Assembly (NCBI GenBank): GCA_030613225.1
Contig: JAUWMJ010000014.1
Coordinates: 1-16,965, forward strand
Length of the DNA: 16,965 nt
Origin: Desulfobacterales bacterium
GTDB lineage: Bacteria > Desulfobacterota > Desulfobacteria > Desulfobacterales > JAUWMJ01
Reading direction: 5' to 3'
This document shows, piece after piece, positions 12,387 to 16,965 of this stretch; position 1 is the stretch's first letter; each line of letters starts with the position of its first letter. The notes under the pieces are model-generated. The model was given only the letters and a program-made list of their open reading frames with translations, made no database searches and had not been told where the DNA came from. The position numbers and the translations under genes are program-made.

Positions 12387-13625
12387 TTAATTCTTTTCCA
12401 AATGCTTTCTGATATTTACCATACCTTCGACTTTGTAATGTTTGATACTACTATATTGGCTAATAATATCTCCTGCTTCTTCGTTTAACTCCATTTGCTT
12501 TTCGTTTATTTCAGTACGAAAACCCTCATAAAATGGGCCTAATTTGATAGCTTTACCTTTATAGGTATCATGGACTTTTGTGTGTGGATGAGCTAAAAGC
12601 CATCTCATTTGAAATGTGGTAATAGAATTCTCAGGCACACTGTCCATGAAATTTTTTAATTCTTTAATATCATCTTCAATCAGGTTATTCCAACCTAGTA
12701 TGAAATTCGCATTAATATGTATTTTATTTTCATAACATAAACGAAGAAATTCCAACACCTCATCCGTATTAGAACCTTTGCCAATATATCTCAACATACG
12801 ATTAGTTGGAAACTCCATGCCAAAACCCAATATAAGTTTCGGGAATTTGCCACCACACTCTATTAACACTTCCTTTAAAGCTGTATTTTCCGCTTTAGCA
12901 GGTCTCATAAACAGACGGTACTCAATGTCATCCCTGCGGGGTAGTCCAGGTAGTACTTCTCTTATGTATTTCGTTGTTATAGATCCTGTATTTAAACGCA
13001 CTATTTTATGTCCATCATGTTCCATGCCTTCAAATTCATATTTCATATCCTTTCTTTTCCTGAATACTTCCCTTGCATGAAGGGCAATGTTGCAGAATAC
13101 ACATTTACGCCAATAACACCCGTTATCCAATGTATATGAAAAATAGACACGGCTGTCATCCGGCACAAATTCAGGCACATCAACCTTCCATTTTCCGGAA
13201 AAGTTTGGAACCTCAAACCAATCCTCTACGCTTCTGCCGGTTATTTCCAAATTCGATGGCAACATATCGTAACTGTCAACCTTTACATAAACTGGATGCC
13301 AGCCATTTTCATTGATTCGTCTTTCTGCTGCAATAGGACCGCCTACTATAAACCGGATATTCGGATATTCTTTTGCCCATACGTACGATTGATACAGGTG
13401 ATTCATATAGATAGCGCTTATATAGACTGTGCCCTTATTAATGGGCAATTCCCTATTTTCATATGTCTCATTCAAGTACCATTTTGTACGGTCTATCTCA
13501 TGTTCGGTCCAGTAAAAATCGCCTTTGCTTTTACACAGATCATAGGTATCTGAAAAACCATTACACAGATCAAAATAGCCTCTTTTTGTTTTGTTATAGA
13601 ATTGCAGGAATAAAGTATCACGCAT
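12387..13625 (-). CDS. Radical SAM protein with CX4CX2C cluster motif
   Basis: 412 aa from the ATG at 13623-13625, preceded by GGAAGG at ideal spacing; an upstream in-frame TTG at 13652 is less likely. Residues 60-105 (TVYISAIYMNHLYQSYVWAK, then IRFIVGGP) look like the end of a Rossmann-type, B12-binding-like domain. The cluster motif is GCYWRKCVFC (C170, C175, C178 from the chosen start), CX4CX2C where most radical-SAM enzymes have CX3CX2C. GFGMEFPTNRMLRYIGKGSN and INANFILGWNN are typical later strands of the barrel. There is no SPASM-type cysteine cluster at the C-terminus. The substrate is unknown. It follows a lipoprotein gene by about 30 bases, probably in one operon. Confidence 0.8.
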   Translation of the reverse strand: MRDTLFLQFYNKTKRGYFDLCNGFSDTYDLCKSKGDFYWTEHEIDRTKWYLNETYENRELPINKGTVYISAIYMNHLYQSYVWAKEYPNIRFIVGGPIAAERRINENGWHPVYVKVDSYDMLPSNLEITGRSVEDWFEVPNFSGKWKVDVPEFVPDDSRVYFSYTLDNGCYWRKCVFCNIALHAREVFRKRKDMKYEFEGMEHDGHKIVRLNTGSITTKYIREVLPGLPRRDDIEYRLFMRPAKAENTALKEVLIECGGKFPKLILGFGMEFPTNRMLRYIGKGSNTDEVLEFLRLCYENKIHINANFILGWNNLIEDDIKELKNFMDSVPENSITTFQMRWLLAHPHTKVHDTYKGKAIKLGPFYEGFRTEINEKQMELNEEAGDIISQYSSIKHYKVEGMVNIRKHLEKN

Positions 13626-13655
13626 ATTAATAACCTTCCGAGCCGGTTTCAATTA

Positions 13656-14195
13656 TCACTGAGCTACTTTTTCTTCTATATTTACCGACATTTTCTCAAT
13701 TATTTCTTTCCCGTTCTGCCTGATAACTAAACGGATACCATTTTTGCCATTTGGCATTATGCCAGGACTGATAATCGGCTTATCTGTATAGCGGTCTTTA
13801 ATGGGGGCGCGTGCCAGCAATTTGAACGGTGAAATGGTTTTTGAAAAACTCTGCCCTGAGACAATGGTGTCTGCTGGGATTGTCAAGCCTTTGATATCCT
13901 CAGGCCTAACGCCATCAAATACAAAAATTCCATGAGTGCGGCCATTATAAATGTAACGCGTATTGTTCCAGTCAATTTCCAGATTTTTATCGGTTCTATT
14001 GGTGACAACAAGACGAAACGAAACAAAAAATTTGTTAACGCTTTTTTGTGGCTTTAATTGGGCCTCATAATATGGATTGCCGGCCGTTTGAGCTGCAGGG
14101 CTGCTTATCCAGACCTTTGATGTGGCACACCCCGCACCCATGGTCAGGGCAAGGCCAAATATTACAACTAAAGCAATTCTTATGTTAATATTCAT
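13656..14195 (-). CDS. Predicted lipoprotein upstream of the radical-SAM gene
   Basis: A 179-aa protein starting at ATG with AAAGGAG upstream. The signal peptide (RIALVVIFGLALTMGAGC) ends in a lipobox-like MGAGC with C23 as lipidation site. The mature part is beta-rich: FFVSFRLVVTNRTDKNLEID, then NNTRYIYNGR and a strand-rich C-terminus with IRLVIRQNGKEI. This looks like an immunoglobulin-like fold of the type seen in periplasmic proteins of unknown role. There is no catalytic motif. It is predicted to be anchored in the outer or inner membrane facing the periplasm. Its pairing with a radical-SAM gene is unusual and may be only operon position. Confidence 0.75.
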   Translation of the reverse strand: MNINIRIALVVIFGLALTMGAGCATSKVWISSPAAQTAGNPYYEAQLKPQKSVNKFFVSFRLVVTNRTDKNLEIDWNNTRYIYNGRTHGIFVFDGVRPEDIKGLTIPADTIVSGQSFSKTISPFKLLARAPIKDRYTDKPIISPGIMPNGKNGIRLVIRQNGKEIIEKMSVNIEEKVAQ

Positions 14196-14360
14196 AGGTT
14201 TCTCCTTTCAGGCATAACAGGCCGTTTGGGTCTCAGGTAGGAATTTTGCGAGGCGATCTGGAATACCGTCTCTGGATATCTTTCGACGCTCAATCCCCCG
14301 GGTAATGATGTGCTGAAAAAAACCGAGAGCGTCAAGTCGAGCAGATTGTGCCATAAATTT
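14196..14360. other. Gene-free leader of the lipoprotein gene
   Basis: No gene, promoter or RNA is recognised with confidence in this stretch. It joins a MITE-like element on the right (14361-14550), so the lipoprotein operon promoter is either here or supplied by the element. Confidence 0.4.
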
Positions 14361-14550
14361 ACCCTAACGTTGCATAAAATTTGAGTTCAAAACGGTATAG
14401 ATTGGGTCAGCAAGGGACGGTTGACCGTTTTCAAGGACGAAAGCGTATTGAACATACGGTGAGGTCTTGAAAATGGGCAATCGTTTCTTGATGGCCTGAT
14501 ATAGAGCGAGCGAAGCGCTTTTGGACCAAATGTTTCTGCAACGTTAGGGT
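14361..14550. mobile_element. MITE-like 190-bp element with perfect terminal inverted repeats
   Basis: CCCTAACGTTGCA at 14362-14374 is perfectly inverted at 14537-14549. Pairing continues imperfectly inward (AAA..TTTG..CCAAAA). A second strong stem inside pairs ACCGTTTTCAAGGAC with GTCTTGAAAATGGGC, closed by GTAT-TGAAC-ATAC. TTTA flanks both ends (14358-14361 and 14550-14553), consistent with a 4-bp target duplication. It has no coding capacity; a full-length transposon elsewhere in the genome would be needed to move it. Confidence 0.75.
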
Positions 14551-14779
14551 TTACTTGTAGAACTTTCCCGTGCAATTGTCAATTTAACTTTTTAAAGGCA
14601 TCTCTTTCTGAATTCTGACTAATATTAAAAAAAAGTATGGACTTTAAAATAGGTTCTATGGCAGATTAACCTTGATATTTCAGATCTGTACCGAGGGAAA
14701 ATGTGCCGGATATGGCTGAGAGCAGTCGCAGATGGTGTGTCATGGCACAAAAGATCCCGTGAATGGATAAAAAAGTCAA
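14551..14779. other. Upstream region of the mla-type operon
   Basis: About 230 bases without a gene. A six-codon frame (ATG at 14763, MDKKVK, TGA) ends just inside the start of the permease gene and might be a coupling leader, but it may be chance. No clear -35/-10 pair is visible. Confidence 0.35.
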
Positions 14780-15934
14780 GTGAATGCGCCCATGGAAATA
14801 GAGCCCGGCCAATACGAAATGAGTTTCAGTCGCCCGAAGGAAGGTACGCTGCTTGTGCGATTAGCGGGAAACTGGCGGATTGGGGGGGGGCTTCCATCTG
14901 CCGACGATGTGCAAAAGCAAATCGATTCTGGCACTCGTATCCAGCGTGTTGCCTTTAGCACAGAAGGACTCACGGACTGGGGCAGCGGCCTGCTGACATT
15001 CCTGATCAAGCTTATCCGTCAGTGTAGTCGGAAAAAGATTCGTGTTGAAAAGGCCGGACTCCCTAAAGGAGCTGTAAAGCTCATTGCGCTTGCTTTCGCT
15101 GTACCGGAAGAAAAGGGTTCGCAAAAAGAAGGCACGCGTGAGCCGTTCTTGTCTCAAATCGGGGAAAGCGCCATTGTATTTGGCCGCTCAGTTGTAGAAA
15201 TGCTCGGTTTCATTGGTGAGGCCACTGTTGCCTTTATGAGGCTGCTGAAGGGCAAGGCGCGTTTCCGCCGCTCAGACTTTATCTTAACCATTCAGCAGTG
15301 TGGGGTTCAGGCCCTACCCATTGTCTCTCTCATAAGCCTGCTTATAGGGCTGATCCTCGCCTTCGTGGGTGCGGTCCAGTTAATGATGTTTGGGGCACAG
15401 ATTTACGTTGCCAGTCTGGTGGGCATATCCATGGTCCGGGTGATGGGTGCTATAATGGCCGGAATTATCATGGCGGGCCGTACAGGCGCTGCCTTTGCCG
15501 CTCAGCTCGGTACAATGCAGGTTAACGAGGAGATCGATGCGCTGAAGACCCTGGGAATTTCACCCATGGAATTTTTAGTGCTGCCCCGAATGCTTGCCCT
15601 CGTCCTGATGATGCCGCTTCTGTGCATTTATGCGGACTTGATGGGAATCCTCGGGGGGCTGATCGTCGGTGTGTTCATGCTGGATCTGAGTGCAGTGGAG
15701 TACTTCAATCAGACCAAGGCCTCGGTTACCCTGAGCCATTTCTGGGTCGGACTCTTTCACGGCGCCGTATTTGGAGTACTGGTGGCCCTGGCTGGCTGTC
15801 TCAGGGGGTTGCAGTGCGGACGCAGCGCCTCGGCAGTGGGAGATGCTGCCACATCGGCCGTGGTGACGGGAATCGTCAGCATCATTGTGGCCACCGCAAT
15901 CATAACGATTATTTGTAATGTGCTGGGAATATAG
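14780..15934 (+). CDS. mlaE: MlaE-type ABC lipid transporter permease with N-terminal STAS-like domain
   Basis: 384 aa. The start is GTG at 14780 or ATG at 14792 (an in-frame TAA at 14768 limits extension); neither has a good ribosome site. Residues 10-110 (EMSFSRPKEGTLLVRLAGNW onward, with VAFSTEGLTDWGSGLLTFL) form a STAS-like domain, equivalent to MlaB fused to the permease, an arrangement common in non-enteric bacteria. From about 130 onward comes the MlaE fold: interfacial helix (FGRSVVEMLGFIGEATVAF), then membrane helices including ALPIVSLISLLIGLILAF and MAGRTGAAFAAQLGTMQVNE, the family signature, and MLALVLMMPLLCIYADLMG. It forms the inner-membrane channel of a phospholipid transporter between inner and outer membranes. 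It is first in the operon; the ATPase follows after 7 bases. Confidence 0.92.
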   Translation: MNAPMEIEPGQYEMSFSRPKEGTLLVRLAGNWRIGGGLPSADDVQKQIDSGTRIQRVAFSTEGLTDWGSGLLTFLIKLIRQCSRKKIRVEKAGLPKGAVKLIALAFAVPEEKGSQKEGTREPFLSQIGESAIVFGRSVVEMLGFIGEATVAFMRLLKGKARFRRSDFILTIQQCGVQALPIVSLISLLIGLILAFVGAVQLMMFGAQIYVASLVGISMVRVMGAIMAGIIMAGRTGAAFAAQLGTMQVNEEIDALKTLGISPMEFLVLPRMLALVLMMPLLCIYADLMGILGGLIVGVFMLDLSAVEYFNQTKASVTLSHFWVGLFHGAVFGVLVALAGCLRGLQCGRSASAVGDAATSAVVTGIVSIIVATAIITIICNVLGI

Positions 15935-15941
15935 GGGAACG

Positions 15942-16709
15942 ATGAATCAACGGGAAGCCCACATAACGGTCAAAGACCTCACCATGGCCTATGGGGACTT
16001 CGTGGTTATGCGGGATCTTAATTTCACGATAGACCGTGGCGATATTTTCATCATCATGGGCGGGAGCGGTTGCGGTAAGAGCACGCTTATGAGGCATATG
16101 ATCGGTCTAATGTCACCTGCTAAGGGACAGGTTTTTTTCGGTGATGTGAGTTTCTGGGAGGCAGAACCGGTAGAGCAGGATCGTATTATAAGACGATTTG
16201 GGGTTTTATACCAGAGCGGTGCGTTGTGGAGTTCTATGACGCTTGCAGAGAACATAGGGTTGCCGTTGGAGCAGTATACAGAATTGAGTGGAAACGAGAT
16301 ACGTGAGCTCGTTTCGCTGAAGCTTTCACTCGTGGGTCTTGCCGGTTTTGAGGAATTCTATCCTTCAGAAATCAGTGGTGGAATGTGCAAGCGGGCCGGT
16401 CTGGCCCGTGCTATTGCGCTGGACCCGGACATAGTGTTCTTTGACGAGCCGTCAGCAGGGCTTGATCCGATCAGTGCACACCTTCTGGATGAACTGATCC
16501 TGGAACTTAGAGACAGTCTTGGTGCCACAGTGGTGGTTGTGACCCATGAACTGGCGAGCATATTTGCCATCGGAAACAACTCTGTTTTTCTTGATACGGA
16601 AACACGGACCATGATTGCCGGGGGGGACCCTAAAAAACTGCTTGCAGAGTCACGGGATCCAAAGATTCACAAATTTCTTACTCGGGGAGAGGAAGACGCA
16701 AGGGAGTAG
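15942..16709 (+). CDS. mlaF: MlaF-type ABC transporter ATPase
   Basis: 255 aa from ATG 15942, which has AGGGGAAC just upstream; a longer in-frame start at 15918 overlaps the permease and is rejected. Walker A GGSGCGKST is at 40-48, the Q-loop LYQSGALWSSMTLAENI at 89-105, the signature ISGGMCKRAGLARA at 144-157, Walker B DIVFFDEPSAGLDP at 163-176, and the H-loop VVVTHELAS around H202. QSGALWSSMTV/L-type Q-loops and SGGMxKRxxLARA are typical of MlaF proteins. It powers phospholipid movement through MlaE. The MCE-domain protein gene follows 7 bases after the stop, so all three are co-transcribed. Confidence 0.94.
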   Translation: MNQREAHITVKDLTMAYGDFVVMRDLNFTIDRGDIFIIMGGSGCGKSTLMRHMIGLMSPAKGQVFFGDVSFWEAEPVEQDRIIRRFGVLYQSGALWSSMTLAENIGLPLEQYTELSGNEIRELVSLKLSLVGLAGFEEFYPSEISGGMCKRAGLARAIALDPDIVFFDEPSAGLDPISAHLLDELILELRDSLGATVVVVTHELASIFAIGNNSVFLDTETRTMIAGGDPKKLLAESRDPKIHKFLTRGEEDARE

Positions 16710-16716
16710 ATAACTC

Positions 16717-16965
16717 ATGAGCAAAAAGGCAAGCAAGACTGCTATTGGTGGATTTGTCGTAGGGGCGCTGGCTCTGATTGTGGTGGGTGTTTTGATCTTC
16801 GGAAGCGGCAAATTCTTGACCAAAACGGAGACCTATGTGATGTATTTCGAAGGCTCCGTAAGAGGCTTGAATGTTGGCGCCCCTCTTGTTTTCCGGGGAG
16901 TTAAAATAGGATCGGTAACCCGTATCCAGCTGGTTGCAAATACAGACGATTTATCCTTTACAATT
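16717..16965 (+). CDS. mlaD: MCE-domain (MlaD-like) protein, partial (C-terminus beyond window)
   Basis: The first 83 codons are visible. A short basic N-terminus (MSKKASK) is followed by one membrane anchor (AIGGFVVGALALIVVGVLIF). The start of an MCE domain follows: YVMYFEGSVRGLNVGAPLVF, then RGVKIGSVTRIQL, with the invariant GLxxGAPxxxxGVxxGxV pattern. MCE proteins sit anchored in the inner membrane and form hexameric rings that carry lipids across the periplasm. GGGAG about 12 bases upstream serves as ribosome site. The FxGSVRGLNVGAPVxFRG wording is also found in PqiB/YebT-type proteins with several MCE domains, so whether this has one domain or more cannot be told here. Confidence 0.88.
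   Translation, partial: MSKKASKTAIGGFVVGALALIVVGVLIFGSGKFLTKTETYVMYFEGSVRGLNVGAPLVFRGVKIGSVTRIQLVANTDDLSFTI

Noticed and set aside
14701..14958. Plus-strand open frame of 85 codons overlapping the start of the permease gene.
   Set aside because: The overlapping frame encodes the STAS-like domain of MlaE; this one shows no domain and odd composition.
1..16965. CRISPR arrays, riboswitches and ribosomal RNA.
   Set aside because: No regularly spaced repeats, no recognised aptamer pattern and no rRNA-like sequence were seen.

Overview
The window looks like a chromosomal segment of a Desulfobacterota organism, probably a sulfate-reducing Desulfobacterales relative. This rests on the style of the mla-type operon, the CoA-disulfide-reductase-like flavoprotein, the Usp and receiver-domain genes and the palindromic intergenic repeats. 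It is an inference, not a proven assignment. There is a clear compositional break. Roughly bases 1-9070 are AT-rich accessory DNA. Bases 9150 to the end are mostly ordinary chromosomal genes, and the mla operon at the right edge is clearly more GC-rich.

Bases 1-5300 form an accessory patchwork. On the minus strand lie the start of an exported metallo-beta-lactamase-fold protein (cut by the window edge) and a stand-alone TIR-domain protein with its own strong promoter. Diverging from the TIR gene on the plus strand is a run of unrecognised membrane proteins: 270 aa, about 96 aa, a 49-aa small protein, 340 aa and a 30-aa small protein. Recurring intergenic blocks and imperfect hairpins separate them, and one resembles a decayed integron attC site. 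The two small proteins share a hydrophobic segment followed by SLWES(R/Q)KNK. The run ends at a scar where the 3' end of a DNA/RNA non-specific endonuclease gene abuts an opposite-strand fragment that looks PAS-like.

Bases 5300-9151 are the integration end of a mobile element in a tRNA-Pro(CGG) gene. In order it carries a MerR-like regulator with a strong promoter, a four-cysteine small protein, a primase-type CHC2 zinc-finger protein without a polymerase domain, an overlapping sigma-70-like protein, an excisionase-like HTH protein, and a tyrosine integrase split by a frameshift at an A8 run. The integrase ends 15 bp from the 3' end of the tRNA gene, the usual geometry for tRNA-targeted islands and satellites. 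No second att copy is visible, so the left end is probably outside the window, and the TIR and membrane genes may be cargo.

Bases 9152-14780 hold a 204-bp palindromic MITE-like element directly upstream of the tRNA, a universal stress protein, a lone receiver domain, a flavin-dependent NAD(P)H:disulfide-type oxidoreductase, a lipoprotein plus radical-SAM pair, and a second MITE-like palindrome of 190 bp. Bases 14780-16965 are an Mla-type lipid transport operon: a permease with an N-terminal STAS-like domain, its ATPase, and the start of an MCE-domain protein cut by the window edge.
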